Assembly: GCF_000759025.1 (NCBI RefSeq)
Contig: NZ_JPOS01000033.1
Span: 1 to 64,000, forward strand
Source of the DNA: Phaeodactylibacter xiamenensis
GTDB taxonomy: Bacteria > Bacteroidota > Bacteroidia > Chitinophagales > Saprospiraceae
Length of the DNA: 64,000 nt
Reading direction: 5' to 3'
Shown here: one piece after another, positions 34,066-41,751 of the stretch
Numbering within the stretch: position 1 is the stretch's first letter
Layout of the letters: every line of letters starts with the position of its first letter
Program-made: the position numbers and the translations under genes
Notes under the pieces: model-generated
What the model was told of the DNA's origin: nothing
The model's input: the letters and a program-made list of their open reading frames with translations, nothing else
The model's database searches: none

Positions 34066-34809
34066 TTACAAGCGGGTAAGTTGTTGAAGGAATTCTCCGC
34101 GCCTTCGCTTAGAAACAGGGACCAGAGAGTGGTCTTCCATGGTTACCTGCCCCTCCCGGTTGTAGCGGAGGATGCGGTTGAGGTTAATCAGGTGAGACCG
34201 GTGGGTCTGGAAAAAACCGTAGGGCTCCAGCAACCGGACAAATTCTCCAATATTATAAGAGCTGACCAGGGAGCGGTTGCCGGCGAGGAATAATTTGGTT
34301 AGCTTTTTCTGGCCTTCGCAGTGGATAATATCGGAAGTGGGGATAAACTCCAGCCCCTCCTCTGTGGGTATACCGATCCGGTTGGAAGTGCTACCAGGGT
34401 GTTGAAGGTTGCGGATGAGCTCTTTGTTGCGCTCGTTATCCCGTTTTTGGCGAATGCGCTGAGCAGCGTTATGCACCGTTTTGATGAGCACGCTGGTTTG
34501 TATGGGCTTAAGGATGTAGCCAATCGCGCAGAAGTTAATTGCATCGATGGCGAAGTTGTCAAAGCCGGTCACAAAAATTATCTCAAAATCAAGACTGTCG
34601 AGTTGGCTAAGCATGTCAAAGCCGCTCTCGCCGGGCATGGCAATATCCAGGAAAACCAGCTCAGGTTTTAAGTCCTGAATGAGTATTCGGCCCTCTTTAG
34701 GATTGTCTGCTATGCCCAGGAGTTCAACTTCCGGGCAGTATTCTTCCAGTTTACTTTTCAGGGTAAGCCTGGCGTGGGCTTCATCTTCAATAATTATTGC
34801 TTTGATCAT
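34066..34809 (-). CDS. LytTR-family response regulator
   Basis: A 247-residue regulator. ATG at 34809 (MIKAIIIEDEAHARLTLKSK) is chosen because the receiver fold starts there and it lies 7 bp after the stop of the sensor gene. The receiver domain (1-120) has the acidic pocket (EDE) and the phospho-acceptor D55 in LVFLDIAMPGESGFDML, T in VTGFD and K in ILKPIQ. The C-terminal LytTR DNA-binding domain (about 150-245) shows IIHCEGQKKLTKLFL, FFQTHRSHLINLNRI and VPVSKRR. LytTR regulators bind direct repeats upstream of exoprotein or envelope genes; the targets here are not visible. It must work with the sensor at 34817. Confidence 0.93.
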   Translation of the reverse strand: MIKAIIIEDEAHARLTLKSKLEEYCPEVELLGIADNPKEGRILIQDLKPELVFLDIAMPGESGFDMLSQLDSLDFEIIFVTGFDNFAIDAINFCAIGYILKPIQTSVLIKTVHNAAQRIRQKRDNERNKELIRNLQHPGSTSNRIGIPTEEGLEFIPTSDIIHCEGQKKLTKLFLAGNRSLVSSYNIGEFVRLLEPYGFFQTHRSHLINLNRILRYNREGQVTMEDHSLVPVSKRRRGEFLQQLTRL

Positions 34810-34816
34810 GGGGTGC

Positions 34817-37800
34817 TTACTCAATTTCCGGAACCGCAATGATGACTCGGGTGCCTGCAGCTGAACCATCCTGGTTTGTCAGGTCTGCTACTTCCACTTT
34901 GACATCGTAACCTTCAATGACCCTAAGGGCATGCAGGCGTTCGTTAGTAATCTGCATGGCGCGGGAGCGATAAGCTTTACCTGCCTTTTGCTGAATACTT
35001 TTGGCAGCAGTACGACCTACGCCGTTATCTTTTAACGTACAAATTAACATCTGGTTCTCATCCTTAACAATGTCCAGACTCAATTTGCCACCTGCCATTT
35101 TATGGAACAAACCATGGTTGATAGCATTCTCTACAAAAGGCTGCAGGAGCATGGTGGGGATTAAGGTCGTATACGGATTGATATCCGGCTCCATAGTAAT
35201 ATCTGCCTCAAACCGGTTGGGGAACCGCATTTGTTCCAGCTCAATATACAGCCTGATCAGGTGCAACTCCTGATGTAGGCTGAGATAACGGGTTTTGGAA
35301 GACTCCAAAAATTGCCGCATCAGCATCGCAAATTTAGAAAGGTAGTTGTCAGCTTGTTGTTTTTCATTGGCCGCAATGAAGTACTGTATGGCGCTCAGAG
35401 AGTTGAAAACAAAATGGGGGTTCATTTGAGCCTGAAGCGCCTGTAGTTCCAACTCCGCAAACTGCCGGTTAATCGCGTTTTCCTGTTCGGCTTGCTGTCG
35501 GTGACGATGTAACCGCCAGCGGTAAAACAGCCAGGCCGTCAAAGCAACGACTAGCATGGCGATTATCCAGGGCATGAATTGCTGCCAAAAATTAGAATGA
35601 ATCGTAAGGTTAACAGTATAAATCTCACTGCGCTGTTGATTGTTGTCTTCTGCCAGCACCGTGAAGGTATACTCGCCGGGTGAAAGATTGGTATACCGAA
35701 TCTGCCGGTCGGAAGTTTGCATGACCTGTTCGTCCACGCCTTTGAGCTGATAAAAATATTGAATATCCCCCAGGCTCTTAAAAGACAGGCCTATGAAGGA
35801 AAAAGAAAGCTGATAGGGCACGCTATTCATCGTATAGCTGGTATCGGGAGGGAGCGGCACCTCGTCGACCTCTAATCCTGAGAAATAGAGCTTCGGGTGC
35901 CGGTAGTTGAAGTAGGCTTCCTGCTTTGAAATTTTAGCCAGCCCCATGGCACTGCCTATGTAGATCGCCCCGCTGTCTGAGGTGATAGCCTGGGTTTCCA
36001 CGGAGGGGATCCCTTCCCGGATACTGTAAGTTTCCGCAACCTGTGAATGGATGACATCCGGACTAATTCTGATGAGTTGAGCCCCCTGATTAGTAGCGAC
36101 GAATAAGGTCTTATCCTCAAGGTGAAGGTCATTAATGCTTAAGCCCTCCGTGCCTTTGACGGTGAAAGCGGTGTCTTTGTAAAGCGCAATAACCCCTCCT
36201 CCATCAGACCCTATCCACAGGATTTCATGGCTGGAATCATAGATGAGTTTCTGTATGTAAAGCCCCTGAATGAGTTCGGGTGCCAAAGCAGGCTGATACC
36301 CCTCCTCTGTTGTGTACGCAGCCAGGCCGTCAATATGGCCAAGCCAGATCTTGCCATCTGGTGAAAAGGCACAGGCATAAGTTCGTTTACTGGTCAGGAG
36401 TTCCAGCCGTTGGGGCCTGTCTTTCCCCTCAAAATGGAGGAGATAGGAATGGGTGCCACGAGCAACACATAGCCTTTGGGAAGGGGCATGCCAGGCGAGG
36501 TCCTTGATGCCCAGCCCCAGACCAAGCTTCCTTGCAGGAGTATCAAAAAAATGGGGAATACCGTGGTCTTCTATAGATAGTTTTTCGTAATCAACCGGCT
36601 GCGTGATGGTTTGATGGTTGCTTAGTTTAACATATTCCAACGGTAGGATCGGGCGGGCAATCCACAGGTGTTGGTCGTCCCGAACGCAAATAGCATTGAT
36701 ATTCCGGCTATCATTGAGTTGACCTTTTAGTTCAGGTAGCAGCAGTTGAAATTCTTCATTTGGATTCAACTTTAGCAGGGCCCCTTTACGGGTGCCGGCT
36801 ACGATGGCCCCTTTGCCAGATTTCCGGATGTGTGTGATCCCAACTTCGTACCGGCCTTCGATCGTGAATAGTTTAGCGTTCCGTTGGCGGGCAGTTAGAA
36901 AGAAGACACCACGATCCTTTGTACAGACCCAATAGTTGCCTTCCCGGTCACGAAAAGACCGGTGGACATCACTGTCTGCAGCAAGTTGAAACTTTAGCGT
37001 ATCTACACCATTCAGTTGGTTATCCAGAATGAAAAGCCCCAGGTTAGTCTGAATCTGCAGCTGTCCATGCAGTTGCTGATACCTTAGCAGGTGAGGGGTT
37101 GCGCCAAAGACCTGTTTGAGGTTGTAGTGCAGTAGTTTTCCGGTCTTCAGCGAAAAATAATACAGGAGGCTGTCCTTAGGGGGCCAGAAAAAGAGTTCTT
37201 TATTCCAGTAAGTACGGCTATGCCGGTGGTTATGGTTCAGGCGGCGCCAGGTTGCAGCGTCTTGCTTATCGAGGAGATAACTTTCCCGGAATCCACCATT
37301 AGCAATCAGGGTGATTTGAGATAAGGATTTATGGAACTGCAAAAAAGTATCCCGGGAACAGGGCAATAGCAGGTAGTCCGGAATGCTGTCAATTACCTTA
37401 GGCACCGGGAGCCGTTGCAATCCCCTCTGACTATCCGGGATGAGTAGCTGCCCGGTACCTTTTTCGTAAATGGCCAGGTCTTGGTCATTTGCGAAAAAGT
37501 CAAAACGCTGAAAATGGGGATCTGTACTTTCATAGTAAGTTTTGACGCTATCGTCTTCTATAGCAACAAGCTTCGTCCCGAAAGTATTCAGCCATATGCG
37601 CCCTTGCCTGTCCTCAGCGAGATACCAGACATCATTCACCGGCAATCCGTCCTCTACGGTGTAGTTGCGGAACTCCTGCCCGTCGAAGCGGCTGACGCCA
37701 TGCTCAGTATAGAACCAGATGAACCCTTTTTGGTCCTGAATGCCTCCGTATACGGCATTGGTAGGCAGGCCATCATTAGCCGTATACTGTTTAAAGTGGT

Positions 37801-37903
37801 AGGTTTGCCCATCTGCACTGACAGCCCAAAATAAGGATAGCCCCAGGCTCATTAGGCTAAGGGCGACCTTCAACTTTTTGCTGCTCATCGCGCTTGGTGT
37901 CAT
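34817..37903 (-). CDS. Sensor histidine kinase with beta-propeller, Y_Y_Y and LytS-type kinase domains
   Basis: A 1028-residue inner-membrane sensor. N-terminal signal (MSSKKLKVALSLMSLGLSLF, from an alternative ATG at 37888), a periplasmic two-component-regulator propeller of about 14 repeats (NDGLPTNAVYGGIQDQKGFI, WYLAEDRQGRIWLN), a Y_Y_Y domain (about 690-760, SPGEYTFTVLAEDNNQQ), one membrane helix (FMPWIIAMLVVALTAWLFYR), then a short coiled coil and a LytS-type kinase: MNPHFVFNSLSAIQYFIAAN with the phosphorylated histidine and LLQPFVENAINHGLF plus CTLKDNGVGR in the ATPase part. This architecture is like the SusR/HTCS sensors but has no fused regulator; it passes the phosphate to the LytTR protein 7 bp downstream. 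The ligand is probably an extracellular sugar or peptide (inference). Confidence 0.92.
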   Translation of the reverse strand: MTPSAMSSKKLKVALSLMSLGLSLFWAVSADGQTYHFKQYTANDGLPTNAVYGGIQDQKGFIWFYTEHGVSRFDGQEFRNYTVEDGLPVNDVWYLAEDRQGRIWLNTFGTKLVAIEDDSVKTYYESTDPHFQRFDFFANDQDLAIYEKGTGQLLIPDSQRGLQRLPVPKVIDSIPDYLLLPCSRDTFLQFHKSLSQITLIANGGFRESYLLDKQDAATWRRLNHNHRHSRTYWNKELFFWPPKDSLLYYFSLKTGKLLHYNLKQVFGATPHLLRYQQLHGQLQIQTNLGLFILDNQLNGVDTLKFQLAADSDVHRSFRDREGNYWVCTKDRGVFFLTARQRNAKLFTIEGRYEVGITHIRKSGKGAIVAGTRKGALLKLNPNEEFQLLLPELKGQLNDSRNINAICVRDDQHLWIARPILPLEYVKLSNHQTITQPVDYEKLSIEDHGIPHFFDTPARKLGLGLGIKDLAWHAPSQRLCVARGTHSYLLHFEGKDRPQRLELLTSKRTYACAFSPDGKIWLGHIDGLAAYTTEEGYQPALAPELIQGLYIQKLIYDSSHEILWIGSDGGGVIALYKDTAFTVKGTEGLSINDLHLEDKTLFVATNQGAQLIRISPDVIHSQVAETYSIREGIPSVETQAITSDSGAIYIGSAMGLAKISKQEAYFNYRHPKLYFSGLEVDEVPLPPDTSYTMNSVPYQLSFSFIGLSFKSLGDIQYFYQLKGVDEQVMQTSDRQIRYTNLSPGEYTFTVLAEDNNQQRSEIYTVNLTIHSNFWQQFMPWIIAMLVVALTAWLFYRWRLHRHRQQAEQENAINRQFAELELQALQAQMNPHFVFNSLSAIQYFIAANEKQQADNYLSKFAMLMRQFLESSKTRYLSLHQELHLIRLYIELEQMRFPNRFEADITMEPDINPYTTLIPTMLLQPFVENAINHGLFHKMAGGKLSLDIVKDENQMLICTLKDNGVGRTAAKSIQQKAGKAYRSRAMQITNERLHALRVIEGYDVKVEVADLTNQDGSAAGTRVIIAVPEIE

Positions 37904-37977
37904 GAATGATGTGCAATAAATGTTTAGGGGCTGGCATCGTCGGCAGGCAATTTACTGGCCGCAAACCCTTCGTTGCC

Positions 37978-38241
37978 TTAGATCGGCAGGTTCAATTCTT
38001 TTGCGAGGTAACGGTGGTAAATGAAAAGCACGAGCACGGCACCGCCCGTAGCAATCAGAATCCTGCCGATAAAATGGGTGCTTTCAATGCCGAGAATGCC
38101 TCCTAAAAAGTGGCCAACAAAGGAGCCAATGATACCAATGACAATAGAAGAAATCCAGCCGCCCTTCTCATTTTGCGGCGTAATCATTTTGGCGAGCGCC
38201 CCTGCAATGAGGCCGATAATTAAGGTGTAGATTAAACCCAT
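37978..38241 (-). CDS. GlsB/YeaQ/YmgE-family membrane protein
   Basis: An 87-residue, three-helix membrane protein with glycine-rich helices: MGLIYTLIIGLIAGALAKMI, GGWISSIVIGIIGSFVGHFL, GGILGIESTHFIGRILIATG. The pattern is typical of the transglycosylase-associated/GlsB family, often induced in stress; its molecular role is not known. Full length. It stands alone, upstream of the sensor kinase on the same strand with 74 bp between. Confidence 0.88.
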   Translation of the reverse strand: MGLIYTLIIGLIAGALAKMITPQNEKGGWISSIVIGIIGSFVGHFLGGILGIESTHFIGRILIATGGAVLVLFIYHRYLAKELNLPI

Positions 38242-38458
38242 AGTTTTTTGTTTTTCGTTTATAATCGGTGCAAATCAATGTTTGCGTTTTCAAATTACAT
38301 AAATTACTGCAGTTGTTCTAAAAATTCTTCCTCCGTTAGAATCTGAAAATGCTGAGTACTTATCCCAGCTGTTGGTCCTTTCCATGAATATTTTTAATTG
38401 GCAACCGGGAAGTCATCTTTAAGGTTAGAAAAGAAAACGTAACTGAATATAACAAAAA

Positions 38459-38911
38459 ATGAAAGGTACTTCTTTTTTTATATTGGTTTTATCATTGCTG
38501 GTTTCCTGTCAAATGGGAAAAGACGTTTCTTCAGATATTAAGGCTATAGAAGCTATGAGCAACGCAAGGGCAAAGGCATTCAATGAGGGCGATGCAAAGA
38601 CGATAGCCGCCTATTTTTCTGAAGATGCAGTTCTGCTGGCACCGGGCGCTGAACCTAAAATAGGCCCCAAAGAGGTGGAAGCCTATTATCAATCCATTTT
38701 TGACCAGTATGAAACCCGTCTACACAGTTACTACGATGAAGTTGAGGTTTCCGGTGACTTAGCATTTGGAAGAGGCACAGCGGAAGTGACACTCATCCCA
38801 AAAAATGGGGATAGTACAACAGCTTCGGTTTCCAAATACCTGAATATCCTGCAAAAGCAGCCCAACGGCGAATGGAAAACGACTCACGATATTTGGAATG
38901 ACAACCAATAG
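38459..38911 (+). CDS. SnoaL-like/DUF4440 lipoprotein
   Basis: A 150-residue lipoprotein: MKGTSFFILVLSLLVSC with lipobox LVSC (C17), then a cone-shaped alpha+beta barrel domain of the SnoaL/NTF2 (DUF4440) type: MSNARAKAFNEGDAKTIAAY, FSEDAVLLAPGAEPKIGPKE, YLNILQKQPNGEWKTTHDIW. Such domains bind small molecules or act as isomerases; no catalytic residue can be assigned. It converges with the nuclease-like lipoprotein gene at 38923. Confidence 0.8.
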   Translation: MKGTSFFILVLSLLVSCQMGKDVSSDIKAIEAMSNARAKAFNEGDAKTIAAYFSEDAVLLAPGAEPKIGPKEVEAYYQSIFDQYETRLHSYYDEVEVSGDLAFGRGTAEVTLIPKNGDSTTASVSKYLNILQKQPNGEWKTTHDIWNDNQ

Positions 38912-38922
38912 ATGATATGCTT

Positions 38923-39798
38923 TTAATGTGGCTGGTATTCCATCAAAGCGATAACTGGGAAATGGTCAGACAAATAATTATTATTGTACGAAAGGTTATT
39001 GGTTTCATAAAGCTCCACTGAAAACCCTTTGAAGAAGACATAATCAATGCGGCGATCATGGCTGGAATTCGGATTGAAGCCATTGAAGGTTCCGGTTGGC
39101 CCCAGCCGAACTTTTGCCTGTTCGTAGCTGTCTTGTAAATCGGTTTGCACGATAGTTTGGTAAGCTTCCGTGTTGGGTTCAACATTAAAGTCGCCGCTTA
39201 GGATGACCCAATGGCCAGCACTTTTAGCAGCTATAGAGTCCATAATCAGGGCAGCGCTGTTTACACGGGCCTCTTTCCCGACATGGTCGAAGTGGGTATT
39301 ATAGAAATGTACCTCCCGGCCGTTACGCTTGTCTTTCAAAACAGCGTAGGTACATATCCTTTCCATGGCGGCATCCCAGCCCACAGAAGGCTGCTCCGGC
39401 GATTCGGATAACCAGAAGGTGCCACTGTCTAAAACGGTAAACATGTCGTCACGGTAGAAAATAGGAGCATACTCTCCTTTACTAATACCATCCTCTCTGC
39501 CTACGCCGATGACTTTGTATTGGTCTAATTCATTTTTCAGGTACTGGAACTGATTATCAAGCACCTCTTGCATACCAATAATGTGCAGGTTTTCCGACTC
39601 AATATAGGCCGCCACTGCTGCTTTGCGTTTGTGCCAGTTGTTGGCTCCATCACCTGCGTGATCCAATCGGATATTAAAAGAAGCTGCTTTAACCTGATCC
39701 CGGGTAATGGATTTACCTGTGACTTCTACCGCCTTTTTTTCAAAAGCGCACTGCAGCAAGCCAAAGCCTACCAGTACGGCGAACAGTAGGCTCCTCAT
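38923..39798 (-). CDS. Endonuclease/exonuclease/phosphatase-family lipoprotein
   Basis: A 291-residue protein of the EEP superfamily (DNase I-like fold: phosphodiesterases, sphingomyelinases, inositol phosphatases). The ATG at 39798 gives MRSLLFAVLVGFGLLQC, a lipoprotein signal; a longer start at 39837 is possible. Active-site motifs are present: SFNIRLD, GMQEVLDNQ with the metal-binding E, YNTHFDHVG, LSGDFNVEPN, and the closing SDHFPVIALM. It is probably anchored in the outer or inner membrane, acting on extracellular phosphodiesters; the substrate is unknown. A second, unrelated-looking EEP domain occurs at 42.2-42.9 kb. Confidence 0.88.
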   Translation of the reverse strand: MRSLLFAVLVGFGLLQCAFEKKAVEVTGKSITRDQVKAASFNIRLDHAGDGANNWHKRKAAVAAYIESENLHIIGMQEVLDNQFQYLKNELDQYKVIGVGREDGISKGEYAPIFYRDDMFTVLDSGTFWLSESPEQPSVGWDAAMERICTYAVLKDKRNGREVHFYNTHFDHVGKEARVNSAALIMDSIAAKSAGHWVILSGDFNVEPNTEAYQTIVQTDLQDSYEQAKVRLGPTGTFNGFNPNSSHDRRIDYVFFKGFSVELYETNNLSYNNNYLSDHFPVIALMEYQPH

Positions 39799-39912
39799 TG
39801 ATGGGCGGTTGATATATGAGGCAATTGTATGGTACATTTCTTAAGAGCTTTTTTGACCTGACAGGAAGGGATAAAAAACAAGCAGAATCGAACTGTGTGC
39901 AAATGAAACGAT

Positions 39913-39958
39913 AAAAAAACAGCTACGCTCTCAAGCGAAAGCCACCGAAGAGCGTAGC
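39913..39958 (-). terminator. Terminator of the choice-of-anchor J lipoprotein gene
   Basis: On the minus strand GCTACGCTCT (from 39958) and AGAGCGTAGC (to 39922) form a perfect 10-bp stem, followed by TGTTTTTTTATC. It lies 29 bp after the stop at 39987. Confidence 0.8.
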
Positions 39959-39986
39959 CATTTTTAAATCCTTTACAGAGCAATTA

Positions 39987-40991
39987 CTAGTTATCCGTAA
40001 CGGATACGTTGCCTACTCTGAGTATCGTAGCGTCAAAAGATGCAGGAGCACCTGCCCGGTACACAAATGCAATGGCAATCACTTCACCATTGTAAGCAGA
40101 AAGGTCCAGGTCACCGGTATTGGCAAGGTTATCTACACCGGGATCATTATCAGCTATAGCGGTATGACCAGCCTCAAAACGCTGCCAGGTGGCATTTTCC
40201 ACACTAACTGAGTAGTCCGTAGAAATCAGTACGTCATAAGCCCCTTCCGGATAAGGGAAATCAGCAGTAGGGTCAAAGCGCCGGTCAACATCAAAGCTAA
40301 GTACTGGATTAGTCGCTTCGGTCAGGTTCAGGCGGGGCGTTACCAGCCAAACTTCTGAACTCATATTGTCGGCTGAGCCGGGGACGAAAGCATTGACCTG
40401 CACAGCATTAGAGCCAAGGAAGTTGGCATCGCCACAGACCCAGGTCGCTGAGCCCTCGCCGTTCTGCTGGATTACGGCCTCGGTCCATCCGTCAGGTATG
40501 GGCTGCTGTGGGTCTTCCTCGCAGCCTGCAAAATCTTCCATAAGCGGCAAGTCAGCCCCTACATCTACAATTGTAATGATGGATTCAATGGTGATGCCGG
40601 TCGTAAGGCCAGGACCAGTGCTGGTCAGCATAAGGTTTGCAGTAAGCTGCCCTTCAATACCCGCCTCAATGGGCGTAAAGGTGAAAGAGGCCGTGCTGGC
40701 ACCGGACTGTACTGGGATCACCACTGTAGTGCCTGAAATAGCAGGATCAGTGCTGAAAGCTACGCCTGCGTCTGCGCCAGAGATCTCAATCTCAATCTCT
40801 GAGTCTTGAGTAGCTGCTGGAGAAATAGCCAGCTCCACCTCAATCGGGCTTAAGTCACTGGTAGTCAGATTGTAAATATCCTCTGTAAAGTTTACCGTTG
40901 AGATGGTGTCATCACCATCGTCATCGCAGCCCATGAAAGTGAGGGCGGAAATAGCAAAAAGACTAAGAATTAAATAATGCCAATTTTTCAT
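39987..40991 (-). CDS. Lipoprotein with Calx-beta-like and choice-of-anchor J domains
   Basis: A 334-residue surface lipoprotein. The start at 40991 (MKNWHYLILSLFAISALTFM, then GCDDDGDD) gives a lipobox MGC followed by acidic residues, a pattern known to help surface export of lipoproteins in Bacteroidota. A beta-sandwich of about 110 residues (DLSPIEVELAISPAATQDSE) is followed by a choice-of-anchor J domain (PLMEDFAGCEEDPQQPIPDG, WSEVWLVTPRL-like) of the jelly-roll type. No catalytic site is seen; adhesion or ligand binding is likely. A terminator follows. Confidence 0.75.
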   Translation of the reverse strand: MKNWHYLILSLFAISALTFMGCDDDGDDTISTVNFTEDIYNLTTSDLSPIEVELAISPAATQDSEIEIEISGADAGVAFSTDPAISGTTVVIPVQSGASTASFTFTPIEAGIEGQLTANLMLTSTGPGLTTGITIESIITIVDVGADLPLMEDFAGCEEDPQQPIPDGWTEAVIQQNGEGSATWVCGDANFLGSNAVQVNAFVPGSADNMSSEVWLVTPRLNLTEATNPVLSFDVDRRFDPTADFPYPEGAYDVLISTDYSVSVENATWQRFEAGHTAIADNDPGVDNLANTGDLDLSAYNGEVIAIAFVYRAGAPASFDATILRVGNVSVTDN

Positions 40992-41154
40992 AGATGTCTT
41001 GATTTTTAAAGATTTTGGTTTTAAAAGATCAGTATTCATTGGGAAGCCACTGACCAGATGCCTTAGCTTCTTTATTATAACGATTGTGACCGGCACTTCG
41101 TCTACCAGGAGACGGAACTAAATATTTTGAGATTTGTGAAATTTCATGGAAGGG

Positions 41155-41327
41155 CACTAGTGGTCTGTCAAGTGTTAATTTATGGGTTGAGTGGGAGCGA
41201 ATTTTGAGGCTAATCAAGGCGGATGTTCCCGCGCATAGCAGCGCTACGTAAGGGGTTATCCAACGAAGAGTAGCCTCAAAAGTCGCCGCAGGCAACCCCT
41301 AGTTTTAGCCTTGACAGACCACTAGTG
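41155..41327. repeat. Palindrome-ended element 1 of a tandem pair
   Basis: Perfect 18-bp terminal inverted repeats, CACTAGTGGTCTGTCAAG at 41155-41172 and its complement at 41310-41327. Inside, TTTTGAGGCTA (41202-41212) pairs perfectly with TAGCCTCAAAA (41271-41281), and AGGGGTT (41251) with AACCCCT (41294). No coding frame. The layout is like a MITE or a long structured transcript. Confidence 0.7.
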
Positions 41328-41489
41328 GCTCAAGTCCTAAATCCTTGACAACCCAAGCCTTGCTCTTTTGCCCGCTGATGTAACCTAAAAGCCTCGCCGT
41401 AGCTTCGGCTACGCCTACGTTTCCAGGCTTTATCAGCGAACAAAATTCCGGCGGCTTAATTATCAGAGACTTAGAACTTGAGCCACTAG
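41322..41489. repeat. Palindrome-ended element 2 of a tandem pair
   Basis: 19-bp ends, CTAGTGGCTCAAGTCCTAA at 41322-41340 and the complement with one mismatch at 41471-41489. Nested inside are CGCTGAT/ATCAGCG (41373, 41432), AAAGCCT/AGGCTTT (41388, 41425) and a GTAGCTTCGGCTAC hairpin with a TTCG loop (41399-41412). It overlaps element 1 by six bases (CTAGTG). Confidence 0.7.
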
Positions 41490-41751
41490 CGACCAGGGAA
41501 AGTTGAGTTACGTTGGCGCTTTGCGAAAAGTACTGATGTAAAATGAGTTAACTGGTTTTCGTCTGTCTGCTAAGATAGTTAAAAAAAGCAAAACATAAGT
41601 TGATCTTCCTTTTTGGTCTGGATGTGTTTGTGCGAGAAAAAATGTATATTTATTGTTATGCCTCCTTTAATAGAAGTGGGAAATGGAAGATCCCATGAAT
41701 TTGACCTTGCACGGAGGGCTGGTGCCGGGCATTATTACAAATCAGATACCA
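41490..41751. other. Upstream region of the large secreted nuclease-like gene
   Basis: No gene is supported here. An in-frame extension of the next gene back to an ATG at 41683 exists, but it would put 23 extra residues in front of the signal peptide. No clear TAnnTTTG box is visible. Confidence 0.35.

Noticed and set aside
41683-41751. Start of the nuclease-like gene at ATG 41683
   Set aside because: It would add 23 residues without ribosome site in front of a normal signal peptide; ATG 41752 fits better, though it is not proven.
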